Source: Candidatus Synoicihabitans palmerolidicus (GTDB lineage: Bacteria; Verrucomicrobiota; Verrucomicrobiia; Opitutales; Opitutaceae). From it: a DNA stretch of 64,000 nucleotides. Of this stretch, positions 19,960 to 30,658 are shown piece by piece (position 1 is the stretch's first letter; each line of letters starts with the position of its first letter). Below the pieces are notes generated by a model, which had not been told where the DNA came from, did no database searches, and saw only the letters and a program-made list of their open reading frames with translations. The position numbers were made by a program, and so were the translations under genes. The stretch covers positions 625,841 through 689,840 of the forward strand of contig JAGGDC010000002.1 in assembly GCA_020809425.1 (NCBI GenBank), written 5' to 3'.

Positions 19960-21781
19960 GGAGCGTGTCCCATTTACCCTGATTTTGGAAAGGGGGCAGG
20001 AAAGCCGATTTTTGAGCGGATTTCCGGCTACCAATGGCGGATGTAGGCGCGCGCAGATGCAATTTACTGGCTAAATTGCAGTGTCGCAGCAGTCAGTGCC
20101 GGGATCGTTTCCATGAGGGAACCTCCGGCAGCCGGTTTATTGTTCATCGTTGGAGTAGGCTTGGTGGTTTTAGGCGGCTTGGGCCTGCGGTGGTTGGTCG
20201 GCCAGCAGTCGGGCGATGAGCCACAGGTTGTGACCGAGGATGCGCCAGGCTACCGCCAGGTAGCGATTCGTGAAGCCTCTGGCACTCAATCGCTTGCCTT
20301 GGCGTTGCTTGATGATGGGGATGCAGGCCTCCGTCGAAGCCCGGCGATGTTGGAGCGCCACGAACTGCGGCTCCTGCATGCGCCGTTGCAGCAGCTGCGG
20401 ATGGCGGGGGCAAGTGGCGTCATAAATGTCGGCTTCGGCCAAGCGTTCGCACAGCCGTTGGGTCGAGAAGCCTCGGTCGGTGCTCGCCGCTTTGATCGGG
20501 GTGCTCAGGTCGAACTGCTTCTGACGATCAAAGCTTTCGCTCAACTGACGCCATTCGGCCGGAGTCATTCCCTGATACAACTGCCAATCGGTGATCAACC
20601 CCGTCACGTTCTCACTGATCATGAGGGTGTTGCCAAACTCGACCTCGCCGGACGCCTTGCCCCGGACCACGGTCTGCACGTCGGGTTCGTAGACGCGGAG
20701 GATCTTCTCGGCGTTGGGCACTGGTCGCGCGCCGATGATGCGTTCGTGGGCCTGGTTGATCGCGGCCGGCAGTTGCTCGAGCATGGCGTCGATGCGCGCA
20801 ATGATGCGGGTGGCCTGGCGCTCACTGAAGCGGGTCCGGGCGTAGTCGGCGGCGAGGTGGTCGCGGTGGCGGCGGGCGTGCTCGCCGATGGTGCGCAGCA
20901 GGCGTTTCATCTGGCGGAGCACGCCCTTGCGGGCCCGCTTCGCATCGCGGCGCCGTCGGCTGTGGGTCATCGCGATGCACCACCGATTCATCTGCTTGGC
21001 AAAGACTGGCGGCTCGTTCGGCATCCGACCCCGCAACCCCGCTGCACGGATCAGTTTCACCGCCTGAGGGGGTGCGGCTCACGTCGCGAAAGAGCACCCA
21101 GTCGACCGGAAAAGGGATGTTGGCCTGCAGGCAGGTCGAGTCCACCAGGCACGTATCCATCGGCTGCGCCGCAGCCAGTCTCAGTTCGCTCGCCCGGTCC
21201 GTCTCACCGCACATCTCGATAAAGACTTGGCTCATCCTGCGCACCTGCCCGGCGGTGAAGCATTTGGACGCACGCTCCCGCACGCTTTCTTTGGGAGACC
21301 CCTTTGATGCCGTCGATCCGGCGCGCTCCGCAAAAGTCGGCCAACAGATCGCTGGAGGCGATGCTCAGGGAAAGTTTACGCAAACTGATGTTTCCGCGCA
21401 TCATGCGCAATACCTGCACCCGCCGCGCCTTGCGCGCGAACTGCAGGTGTCGCGGCAACCCGGTCACGTCGTCGCCCCGCCAGTTTTCCCGGGCAAAGTC
21501 CACGGCCATCGCTTCCAAGTGACTGTTGGCCAGCAACTGGTCGAACCCCGCCAGTTGATCGCGAAACGCGGCGTAATCTTTGTTGGGTCCGATCGGGAGT
21601 CAGGTCTGGACGCAGCCAGGTTTGCAGGGCAACTTCCGGGGCGACGGCTTCGGTAGTATTGCTCACACTAAATTATACACGCCGTTGTTGTGCCGAAACC
21701 AGGAAATCCTCCCGGTTTCGGTCTCTTTATTTTTAAGCTACCTCCTCATATCCAACCTCTTGCGCTTGTGGGACACGCTCC
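19960..21781 (-). mobile_element. Insertion sequence copy B, full length
   Basis: This 1822-base element is bounded by inverted ends GGAGCGTGTCCCA and TGGGACACGCTCC. Together with copy C it defines the full-length element. The flanks (CTATTT and AGTTTA) show no obvious target duplication. It separates the NUP fragment from gatB; the right end is 8 bases from the gatB ATG. Any gatB promoter or leader must now lie within the element. Confidence 0.9.
20170..21666 (-). pseudogene. DDE transposase of IS copy B, three reading frames
   Basis: The C-terminal 296 residues (20170-21060) read without interruption from MKLIRAAGLRGRM to LADQPPQAQAA. The middle and N-terminal thirds lie in other frames, with breaks at the GVSQRK site (near 21295) and before the LLKAVKL region (near 21065), where this copy is also shortened (CCTCAGG instead of CCTGCTCAAGG). 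The catalytic Asp region VDSTCLQAN and STDRGF are preserved. Confidence 0.85.
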
Positions 21782-21789
21782 AGTTTAAA

Positions 21790-23238
21790 ATGAATTACGA
21801 AGCTGTTATCGGACTTGAAGTCCATGTTCAGGTTAAGACTGCCTCCAAGATATTTACCCGGGTGGGACAGGGGTATGGGTATGACGAGAATACGTTGACG
21901 GACCCTGTGGTGCTGGCCTTGCCCGGGACGTTGCCCGTAATGAACAAGGCGGCGTTGGATGCCATTATCAAAGCTGGATTGATGCTGCATTGTGACATCG
22001 CCGAGGTGTGCAAGTGGGACCGGAAGAACTACTTCTATCCGGATTCGACCAAGAACTATCAGATTTCCCAGTACGACCAACCCATCTGTAACGGAGGATA
22101 CGTGGAGATCGAGTTACCAGGTCCGTCGCGCAATGTGATGGGCGAACATAAGACAATCCCGCTGACGCGCATTCACTTGGAAGAGGATGTGGGAAAACTG
22201 ACTCACTTTGCGCACGATTCCCTGGTCGACTACAATCGGGCGGGTACGCCGCTGATGGAAATCGTGTCGGATCCTGCATTGGCTTCGACGGAGGAGGCGT
22301 ATGCTTACCTCACGACGTTACGCACGACCATGATCTACGCGGGGATTTCCGACTGTGACATGGAGAAAGGGCAGTTGCGATGTGACGCCAACATTTCCAT
22401 TCGTCCCGTCGGCACGACGGAACTGGGCACCAAGGTGGAACTCAAGAACCTGAACTCGATTTCCTATGTGCGGGATGGCATTGCGCATGAGATCAAACGC
22501 CAGCTTGCAGTGACCAAATCGGGCGGCCTGATCGTGCAGGAAACGCGGGACTACGACGGCATTGCCGGGACTTCACAGTCGTTGCGCAGCAAGGAAGAGG
22601 CGCATGACTATCGCTATTTTCCGGACCCAGATTTGATGCCGGTACGGGTCGACGAAGCATGGGAGGCTCGTATCGCGGCAGATTGTCCGGAGCGTCCCTT
22701 CGACAAACAGCGTCGTTTTATGGCCGAGTATGATGTGCCGTATACGATCACGTCGGTGTTGGTGCCGGATCGGGAGCTGAGTGATTATTTCGAGGCAGCG
22801 GTGGATGCGGCCGGGACATCGAAGGCTAAGGCCGTCGCCAATTGGATCATCAACGATTTATTGCGAGAACTCGGAGCGGCGGGGCAGACTTTGGTGGAAA
22901 CCAAGGTGACACCAGCACATCTGGCGGAACTCATCGGCCTCATCGAAGCCGGGACGATCAATAGCAACAGTGCCCGGGAAGTGTTGGCAGAGACCTTTGC
23001 CAAAGGCGAATCGCCGTCGGCGGTGGTGCGCAAGGGGCTCAAATCCGAAACCAACACGGACGAACTGGAGCAGTGGTGTCGGGACGCGATCGCCGACAAT
23101 GACAAGGCGCGTGAGCAGTTTCGAGGAGGCAAGGACAGCGCCATCAATGCAATGAAGGGACCGGTGATGAAAGCCTCGCGCGGAAAGGCCAATCCGAAAT
23201 TGGTGGACGAAACCCTGCGCCGCTTGCTGGCTGAGTAA
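21790..23238 (+). CDS. gatB: Asp/Glu-tRNA amidotransferase subunit B
   Basis: This intact protein has 482 residues. It begins MNYEAVIGLEVHVQ and carries the GatB signatures LPGTLPVMNK, KNYFYPDSTKNYQISQ, LEEDVGKLTH, DYNRAGTPLMEIVS, and a C-terminal YqeY-like tail (GPVMKASRGKANPKLVDETL). With GatA and GatC it converts Glu-tRNA(Gln) or Asp-tRNA(Asn) to the amide form. The usual partner genes are not adjacent, and IS copy B sits 8 bases upstream, so expression depends on sequence in the element. Preservation despite that suggests the gene is essential. Confidence 0.95.
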   Translation: MNYEAVIGLEVHVQVKTASKIFTRVGQGYGYDENTLTDPVVLALPGTLPVMNKAALDAIIKAGLMLHCDIAEVCKWDRKNYFYPDSTKNYQISQYDQPICNGGYVEIELPGPSRNVMGEHKTIPLTRIHLEEDVGKLTHFAHDSLVDYNRAGTPLMEIVSDPALASTEEAYAYLTTLRTTMIYAGISDCDMEKGQLRCDANISIRPVGTTELGTKVELKNLNSISYVRDGIAHEIKRQLAVTKSGGLIVQETRDYDGIAGTSQSLRSKEEAHDYRYFPDPDLMPVRVDEAWEARIAADCPERPFDKQRRFMAEYDVPYTITSVLVPDRELSDYFEAAVDAAGTSKAKAVANWIINDLLRELGAAGQTLVETKVTPAHLAELIGLIEAGTINSNSAREVLAETFAKGESPSAVVRKGLKSETNTDELEQWCRDAIADNDKAREQFRGGKDSAINAMKGPVMKASRGKANPKLVDETLRRLLAE

Positions 23239-23381
23239 GAGGCAGGTCGTCCCGACGGGGGCGGAGATGTGTGCCGATGGTCAAATATGCGGAAATCTCC
23301 CGCCGATGAATTAGACGAGAGTCCGTCATTTTTGCCCCGGGAGCTTTACGCCCGCGGAAGAGGAGGCTTTGTTGCGTAGTG

Positions 23382-26240
23382 ATGTCCCGCACTATTTTCC
23401 GGCGTTTCGCTTTGTTAGCTGCTCTAATCGGTATGGTCGCGGGTGTAGTGCGAGCCCAGCAAACTGGAGCGAGAACGGGGCACTGAGCGCACGAACTCAG
23501 TGATTTGTCGCCGAATGAGCAAGTGGTGTGGGGTAAGTTGGATAACGGATTTCGTTACGCGCTGTTGCCTCATCATTCCGTGCCGGGTTCGGCGACGTTG
23601 CAGTTCTTGGTGTTGGCCGGAGCGATGGATGAGAGAGACGATGAGCGGGGAATTGCGCACTTCATCGAACACATGTGTTTCCGAGGCACGGAGGATTTCA
23701 GTGAGCAGGAAATGGTGCAGTTTTTTCAGGAGTTGCACATGGCTTATGGCAGTGATGTCAACGCAATCACGACTTTTGAGCATACGGCGTATTCGTTGGA
23801 TATTCGGGATGCTTCACCCGAGTTGCTAGGAAGGGGATTGCGACTGTTCGGCAATTTTGCGGACAAGGTCTTGTTGGAGCCGGAGACCATTGAGAACGAG
23901 CGAGGCGTGATTCTCAGTGAATTGCGCGGTCGAGCCGGAATTGCGGCGAAGGGACAATTGGCTGCCGTGCAGACTCAGTTTGAGGGATTGACCTTTCCGA
24001 ACCGGACTCCCGGAGGCGGCGCCGAGAGTATTAAGCGGCTGCGCGCGGAGCAGTTTTGAGATTTCTACGAGCGAACCTATCGGCCGGATCTCATGGTGTT
24101 GGTGGCGGCCGCAGATTTTGACGCGGCCCAGCTGACGAAAATGGGCAAGGATGAGTTTGGCGGAATCGAGCGTCCGGCGGAGTCATTGCCGATACGGGAT
24201 GAAGGAAAACTGGTGGTATCTGGGGGGCTACGTGCGGGGTCGTTTCGGATCCGTGACGTAGGATTCGTCCGAGCTGCCGTGGCATCGGTGGCGCCGTTGC
24301 CCTCCGAACCTGATTCGGCGGCGTTGCGGGTGAAGTTACAGCAGGCGAATTTTGTGCAGGCCTTATTGGGGGAGCGTTTGAGCGATGACCTGCTGCCCAC
24401 GCCGGGAGGGGACGCCGGGGCAGAAGTGATCTTGGGGCACCGGGCGGCCATGGCCAGTGTGATGGCGGACCCGAAGAACTGGGAGAAAAATGTGGGGGCG
24501 ATGGACCAGATGATTCGTACCACTTATCGTTGGGGGTTTGAGTCGGCCGAATATGAGCCGCTTCGGCAGCGGCAGTTGCGGATGGCGGAGTTGATGGCGG
24601 ATTTGTTTCCACGGTCCGACCCCCACGAAGTGTGTCAGGGGCTGTTGAGTTCCCTCGTGGAAAATCGGGTTTATGTGGGGCCGATCCAAGAGTTCGCGTG
24701 GATGCGTGACTGGTTGCGAGAGGTGACCGCGGAGGAGCTGCTGGCGGTGTATCGATAAATATGGGACACGGATCATTTGGTGTTTCATCTGTCCGGTGAT
24801 TTATCGCCGGAATTCAAACCCCGGGAAGTGTTGGATGCGTTGATCACAGATCGGAAGAACGACCGGCGTGAGGTGCCTCCGGGAGATCGCGAGGAGCATC
24901 GATTCAAAATGCAGGACTGGGGCGAGTTCTCGGAAATCGAGTTGGTGCGCACCATTCCGGAAGTGGGAGCGAAACTCTATAAGTTGGGAAATGAAGTGCG
25001 TTTGAATATCGTGGCGACGCCCAAAGAGCCCGGGATCGTGCATACGGTGGTGCGAGTGGGAGCCGGTTTGTTGGATATGCCGGGTAATGAGCCCGCGTTG
25101 AAGGAGTTTGGTCTGCAGACACTGTTCTCCAGCGGCACCACTCACTATCGTCCGGAGGAGTTGCGAAACATCATCGGCGAGCAGTTTTTGCGGTTCGACT
25201 TTGATGTGGCGGACTACGACGCGTTTACGTTTCGAGGCACCACACAGCGCGATGAAATGTCCGCGCTGCTGGGACTGGTCACGGAGTTTTTACAACGGCC
25301 CAAATTTGGTACGTATGTGCATCGCAATGAGAAGATGAAGGCTGCGATGTCGCGGGCATCCAACAGCATGGGCATGCAGGAAGGGTTGCGGGAGTTGACA
25401 GACTATTTGTTCGAGGGCGATGTGCGCTTCACGTGGGGAACCATGGTGGACTACTTGGGGTTGAGTTCAGTGGATGTGCGCAAGTGGTTGGGCAAGCCAT
25501 TGAGTCAAGGTTATGTGGAGGTCACGATTGTCGGTGATGTTGACGAAGCGAAAGCCCTGGAAGCGGTAAAACAGACGTTGGGCACGCTGAGTAAACGGGA
25601 GACGGAAAAGACAACGCGGATCAAACCGAAGCCGGTCAAGTTGACCGCCCACCCGGGCTTTAAGCGGATAGAGTTTGTAGGGGAGCGGCACCTCGCGGCA
25701 GTGGTTGGGTTGTGGCCGGTGACGGAGAAATTAAGCACGCGGGATCGGGCGGCGCTTTATCTCCTGTCGAAAGTGTTGGAGCTGCACGTGCGGGAGAAGG
25801 TGCGGAATGAGCTGGGGCTGGCTTACTCGCCGACGGCGATTTATGAAAACTACGACGGGTTTGAAGAGTTTAGTATGGTACGGGCGATGATTGACTGTTC
25901 GGCGGATGAAACCTCGCGAATCGCGCGATTGGTGGAGGATATCGCGAATGAGATCTCCCGCAAAGGGGTGGGCGAAGGTGAGTTTGTGGGAGCGCGCGGA
26001 ATTTTATCGAGTCGGATCAGACGAGCTTGGTTCGAGAATGGGTTTTTGATGGATCAACTCATCCGGGCGCAGGAAAGGCCCGAGACGGTGGAGGAGATCA
26101 TCGCGTTGAAGAACGGGTTGGTGGATGAAATCACGCGGGAGGAAGTCGATGCTTGGGCGAAGAAGATCCTGACGCGCCGCAATAGTCGTACGGCGGCGAT
26201 CGTCCCGAAACAGTTTGTGGGGATTTTCCAAACAGATTGA
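23382..26240 (+). pseudogene. M16-family zinc peptidase with three in-frame stops
   Basis: One uninterrupted frame of 953 codons encodes a signal peptide (FALLAALIGMVAGVVRAQQ), the HxxEH zinc site in GIAHFIEHMCFRG, a downstream GVILSELRG with the distal Glu, and a second M16 half ending SRTAAIVPKQFVGIFQTD. No frameshift is needed, but TGA (23484-23486), TGA (24057-24059) and TAA (24756-24758) interrupt it. Family context around both TGA codons (GH-stop-AHELSDL and EQF-stop-DFYERTYRPDL) fits Trp, so each is one G-to-A change. M16 proteases degrade peptides in the periplasm. Three point stops without indels argue for a real pseudogene. Confidence 0.9.
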
Positions 26241-26270
26241 GCGAAGGCCACGCGCCCAAATGGAGTTTGG

Positions 26271-26387
26271 ATGGGTGGCAGGAGTTACCGTGACGCTAAG
26301 AATGATGACTTTACGGGAGGTTGGTTTGCGGCAACTCCTGACGTGGTGTTGAAGCGGGAGTTCGCCCAGAGGCGTGATGCTCTCAAG
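26271..26387 (+). other. Possible 5' fragment of a gene cut by IS copy C
   Basis: ATG 26271 opens a frame (MGGRSYRDAKNDDFTGGWFA, then ending KREFAQRRDALK) that runs into the left end of IS copy C. It has no recognised family. The composition looks coding but the stretch is short, so chance is possible. Confidence 0.3.
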
Positions 26388-28215
26388 TAGAGCGTGTCCC
26401 ACAAGCGCAAGAGGTTGTAGATGAATAGGTAGCGTAAAAATAAAGAGGCCGAAACCGGGAGGATTTCCTGGTTTCTGCACAAAAACGGCGTGTATAATTT
26501 GGTGTGAGCAATACTACCGAAGCCGTCGCCCCGGAAGTTGCCCTGAAAACTTGGCTGCGTCCAGACCTGACTCCGGTCGGACCCAACCAAGATTACGCCG
26601 CGTTGCGCGATCAACTGGCGGGGCTCGACCAGTTGCTGGCTAACCGTCACTTGGAAGTGATGGCCGTGGACTTTGCCCGGGAAAACTGGCGGGGCGACGA
26701 CGTGGCCGGGTTGCCGCGCCACCTGCAGTTCGCGCGCAAGGCGCGGCGGGTGCAGGTATTGCGCATGATGCTCGGGAAAATCAGCTTGCGTAAACTTTCC
26801 CTGAGCATCGCCTCCAGCGATCTGTTGGCCGACTTTTGCGGAGCGCGCCGGATCGACGGCATCAAGGGGGTCTCCCAAAGAAAGCGTGCGGGATCGTGCG
26901 TCCAAATGCTTCACCGCCGGGCAGGTGCGCAGGATGAGCCAAGTCATTATCGAGATGTGCGATGAGGCGGACCGGGCGAGCGAACTGGGACTGGCTGCGG
27001 CGCAGCCGATGGATACGTGCCTGGGGGACTCGACCTGCCTGCAGGCCAACATCCATTTCCCGGTCGACTGGGTGCTCTTTCGCGACGTGAGCCGCACACC
27101 CCCTGCTCAAGGCGGTGAAACTGATCCGTGCAGCGGGGTTGCGGGGTCGGATGCCGAACGAGCCGCCAGTCTTTGCCAAGCAGATGAATCGGTGGTGCAT
27201 CGCGATGACCCACAGCCGACGGCGCCGCGATGCGAAGCGGGCCCGCAAGGGCGTGCTCCGCCAGATGAAACGCCTGCTGCGCACCATCGGCGAGTACGCC
27301 CGCCGCCACCGCGACCACCTCGCCGCCGACTACGCCCGGACCCGCTTCAGTGAGCGCCAGGCCACCCGCATCATTGCGCGCATCGACGCCATGCTCGAGC
27401 AACTGCCGGCCGCGATCAACCAGGCCCACGAACGCATCATCGGCGCGCGACCAGTGCCCAACGCCGAGAAGATCCTAAGCGTCGACGAACCCGACGTGCA
27501 GACCGTGGTCCGGGGCAAGGCGTCCGGCGAGGTCGAGTTTGGCAACACCCTCATGATCAGTGAGAACGTGACGGGGTTGATCACCGATTGGCAGTTGTAT
27601 CAGGGAATGGCTCCGGCCGAATGGCGTCAGTTCGACCAGAGCCTCGAGCGCCAGAAGCAGTTCGACCTGAGCACCCCGATCAAAGCGGCGAGCACCGACC
27701 GAGGCTTCTCGACCCAACGGCTGTGCGAACGCTTGGCCGAAGCCGACATTTATGACGCCACTTGCCCCCGCGATCCGCAGCTGCTGCAACGGCGCATGCA
27801 GGAGCCGCCGTTCGTGGCGCTCCAACATCGCCGGGCTTCGACGGAGGCCCGCATCCCCATCATCAAGCAACGCCAAGGCCAGCGATTGAGTGCCAGAGGC
27901 TTCACGAATCGCTACCTGGCGGTAGCCTGGAGCATCCTCGGTCACAACCTGTGGCTCATCGCCCGACTGCTGGCCGACCAACCACCGCAGGCCCAAGCCG
28001 CCTAAAACCACCAAGCCTACTCCAACGATGAACAATAAACCGGCTGCCGGAGGTTCCCTCATGGAAACGCTCCAGGCACTGACTGCTGCGACACTGCAAT
28101 TTAGCCATTAAATGGCATCTGCGCGCGCCTACATCCGCCATTGGTAACCGGAAATCCTCTCAAAAATCGGCTTTCCTGCCCCCCTTCCAAAATCAGGGTA
28201 AATGGGACACGCTCT
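26388..28215 (+). mobile_element. Insertion sequence copy C, full length, opposite orientation
   Basis: Inverted ends TAGAGCGTGTCCCA and TGGGACACGCTCTA bound an element of about 1.83 kb. It is the only A-E copy with the transposase on the plus strand. The right end abuts a truncated IS30 gene in the middle of its VSHETI codons; the rest of that IS30 gene is not on the left side. The two flanks therefore were not adjacent before, which implies rearrangement as well as insertion. Confidence 0.9.
26504..28005 (+). pseudogene. DDE transposase of IS copy C, three reading frames
   Basis: The N-terminal part starts at GTG 26504 (SNTTEAVAPEV). The frame changes at GGGGTCTCCCAAAGAAAG (26866-26885) and again at the C run near 27100; the C-terminal 296 residues (27115-28005) are continuous. 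The two breaks match those in copies A, B, D and E, although the related copy F reads through both positions. Removing one C (TCCCAA to TCCAA) would restore GVSKESVRERASKCF at the first site. Confidence 0.85.
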
Positions 28216-28573
28216 AGATGGTTTCGTGGCTCACGCGTCGGGTCAGATCAAGGCCATGACGTCGTCTCAAGGCGACTTCGATTTGCTTGGGCGTAGCGCC
28301 GGTGGCAAACAGGGCCAGCACCTCGTCGCGCAAGGCGGGCGTGTCGGCGACTTTGTTGCGCACGGCTCACTTGGGCCGACGGCAAGCGCAAGTCTGCGCA
28401 TCCATGCCGCTGTAGCTGTTGCGCCCGCCGTTGCGGGTGATCTCGCGATTGACCACCGAGGCGTCGCGGCCGAGGGCGGCGGCAAGCTGAGCGCCGCTTT
28501 TGCCCTGGGCCAACCCGGCATGAATCGCCTCGCGTTCCTTGGCGGTGATGCGTCGTTGTATTTTTGCCACCAC
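28216..28573 (-). pseudogene. IS30-family transposase, N-terminal fragment
   Basis: From 28573 the minus strand encodes an IS30 helix-turn-helix region (RRITAKEREAIHAGLAQGKS, AAALGRDASVVNREITRNGG, NSYSGMDAQ). It has an in-frame TGA at 28367 where the sister copy at 44.5 kb has TGC, then continues in frame to VSHETI, where IS copy C cuts it. The whole catalytic half is missing. Bases 28574-28790 hold the upstream terminal part of the IS30 element. Confidence 0.8.
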
Positions 28574-28978
28574 TCCAAATCCTCCGCTCTGCGCCCACGA
28601 CGCCAGCGCGGAGTTTTTCCCAGAGAGAGGACGACCGGCCCGGCTTGTGTATAGCTGCTCACCGCTCCCTTCCTGCGGCCTGCCGCAACCTCAATCCCGC
28701 CAATCATCAATCCCAATATCAAACGTATAGTATTCATTATAGTGCATTAGGAGAAAGGGAACCACTCCCTCTCAGCCTGTGCACTTAGTGTTGGACTGCG
28801 GCGATTTTCGTGCGTAGGATCGTAAGGAGATTTTCGCTCACAGGATTAATGAAACGGAAAGAGCGGATTCCACCTCTTGAAACGCAAATACGTTGCGTGA
28901 AGGAATCCTCAATGCGGCTGTGCTCCGGAGCGCAGCCACGCGAAGCCCTCCGGTGATCCGGTTGGGCATCGTGACGGG
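28574..28978. other. Spacer between the IS30 fragment and IS copy F
   Basis: These 405 bases contain no gene. The left half is the 5' terminal region of the IS30 element (to about 28790). The right half contains a near-palindrome GGCTGTGCTCCGGAGCGCAGCC (28913-28934 region), which could form a hairpin. I see nothing else. Confidence 0.45.
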
Positions 28979-28979
28979 A

Positions 28980-30590
28980 TGATTTTGGTGATAACCTCAA
29001 GCCGCTTGGGCCAGTGGCGGCTGGTCGGCCAGCAGTCTGGCGATCGGCCAGAGGTTGTGGCCGAGGACGCTCCATGCTACCGTGAGGTAGCGGTGCATAA
29101 AGCCCTTGGCTCGCAAACGCTTGCCTTGACGCTGCTTGAGGATGGCAATGCGGGCCTCAGTCGAGGCCCGGCGGCGTTGCAATTGGACGAACTGTGGTTT
29201 CGTCATACGTTGCTTCAGTTCTTGAGGATCGCGCGGGCAGGTCGCGTCGTAGATGCCCGCCGCGGCCAGAATCTGACGCATCCGCTTGGTCGCGAAGCCC
29301 CGGTCGGTGCCCGCGGCGGTGATCGGCGTGCTCACGTCGAACTGATTCTGACGATCAAAGCTTTCGCTCAACTGGCGCCATTCGGCGGGGGCAGCCTGCT
29401 GATACATCTGCCAGTCGTTGATCAATCCGGGCGCGTTCTCATTGATCATCGCGGTGTTACCAAACTCGAGTTCGCCCGATGCCTTGCCTCTGACCAGCAC
29501 CTGCACATCGGGCTCATACACGCGGAGGATCTTCTCGGCGCTGGGCACGGCGCACGCGCCGATAATGCGTTCGTGGGCCTGGTTGATCGTTGCGGGCATC
29601 TGAGCCAACATCGCGTCGATGCGTTCGACGATGCGAGCGGCCTGTCGCGCGGAGGTGTGGGTCGACGCATACTCTTGGTCCAGGCGGTCGCGGTGTCGCT
29701 GGGCGTGTTCACCGATGGTGCGCAACAGTCGCTTCATCTTGCGTAGCAACTACTTGCGCGCTCGTTGGGCATTCGCACGCCGTCGGGGGTGCGTCATCTC
29801 AATGCACAGCCGGTTCATCTGTCGAGCGAAGACCTCCGGCTCCGCCGGCGGATCAGGATCACCGCCTTGAGCAGGGTTCGGCTCACATCGCGCAGCAGCA
29901 CCCAATCCACCGGAACGTGGATGTTGGTGGGCCAGCACGTCGAGTCCACCAGGCACGTCTCCATCGACTGCGGCTCGGCCAGACCGAGTTCGGCCGCCCG
30001 GTCCGCCTCGGCGACCATCTCGATAAACACCTGACCCATCCACCGCACCGGTTCGGCGGTACAGCACTGCGAAGCTCGCTCCAACACGCTCTTGGAAACG
30101 CCCTTGATGCCCTCAATCGTGCGCACCCAGCAGAAGTCGGCCAGCAAGTCGCTCGATGCAATCGTGCGCGAGAGTTGCCGAAAAGGCATGTTTCCCAACA
30201 GTATACGCAACACATTCCCCCGCAGCGCCTTGCGCGCGAACTCCAGGCGACGGCGCAGCTGCCCGGCGTCGACCGACTCGAAGCCCACCCGCGCGAAGTC
30301 CATCGCCATCGATTCAAGGTGGCTGGCTCGCAGCACTCGGTCCACCGCATCGAGCTGCTCGCGAAACTGCCCGTAATCTTTGTTCGGCCCGACAGTCGTA
30401 AGCGCTGGACGCAGCCAGCTCTGCTGGGCAATTTCATCTCCGACGGCTTTGTGTATTAGTTTCACACCCAATCATAGACGCCGTTTTTGGGCCCAAACCA
30501 GGATTTACTCCCGGTTTAGGCCTCTTTTTTATAACGCTTACCGCTTATCACCAACGACTTGCTCCCGCGGGATAGGCTCAATTTAGGATG
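28980..30590 (-). mobile_element. Insertion sequence copy F, diverged relative of copies A-E
   Basis: The transposase shares most of its sequence with copies A-E but differs at many codons, and the terminal sequences are different (no GAGCGTGTCCCA ends found). It is thus a separate, older element of the same family. The exact ends are uncertain; the right end lies before 30590, in a region with a GGTTTAGGCCTCTTTTTT motif that parallels the GGTTTCGGCCTCTTTATTTTT region in copies A-E. Confidence 0.65.
28997..30471 (-). pseudogene. DDE transposase of IS copy F, broken near the middle
   Basis: The N-terminal 218 residues (30471-29815) read through the two sites where copies A-E are frameshifted (GIKGVSKSVLERASQ, and SRTLLKAV), showing the ancestral frame. 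The C-terminal 250 residues (29749-28997) are also intact (IYDATCPRDPQELKQR, ILGHNLWPIARLL family ending). The two parts are separated by a stop near 29750 and a frame change near 29820, so this copy also lacks a full-length product. Confidence 0.8.
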
Positions 30591-30658
30591 AAAGCTGCAG
30601 CCTGTCTTCGCTCTGGCCGTCTCTCAGTTTCAATCCGCGCCCCAACGGGTATCAGACT

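Noticed and set aside
23382..26240. Reassignment of TGA to Trp
   Set aside because: TGA terminates several otherwise normal genes here, including the M16 gene itself (26238-26240) and the TPR gene (overlapping ATGA). TAA and TAG also interrupt other genes, so recoding of one codon does not explain the stops.
26866..26885. Programmed -1 frameshift at CCCAAAG in the IS transposase
   Set aside because: The codon phase is TCC-CAA-AGA, not C-CCA-AAG, and the needed change is +1, so the usual -1 signal does not fit.
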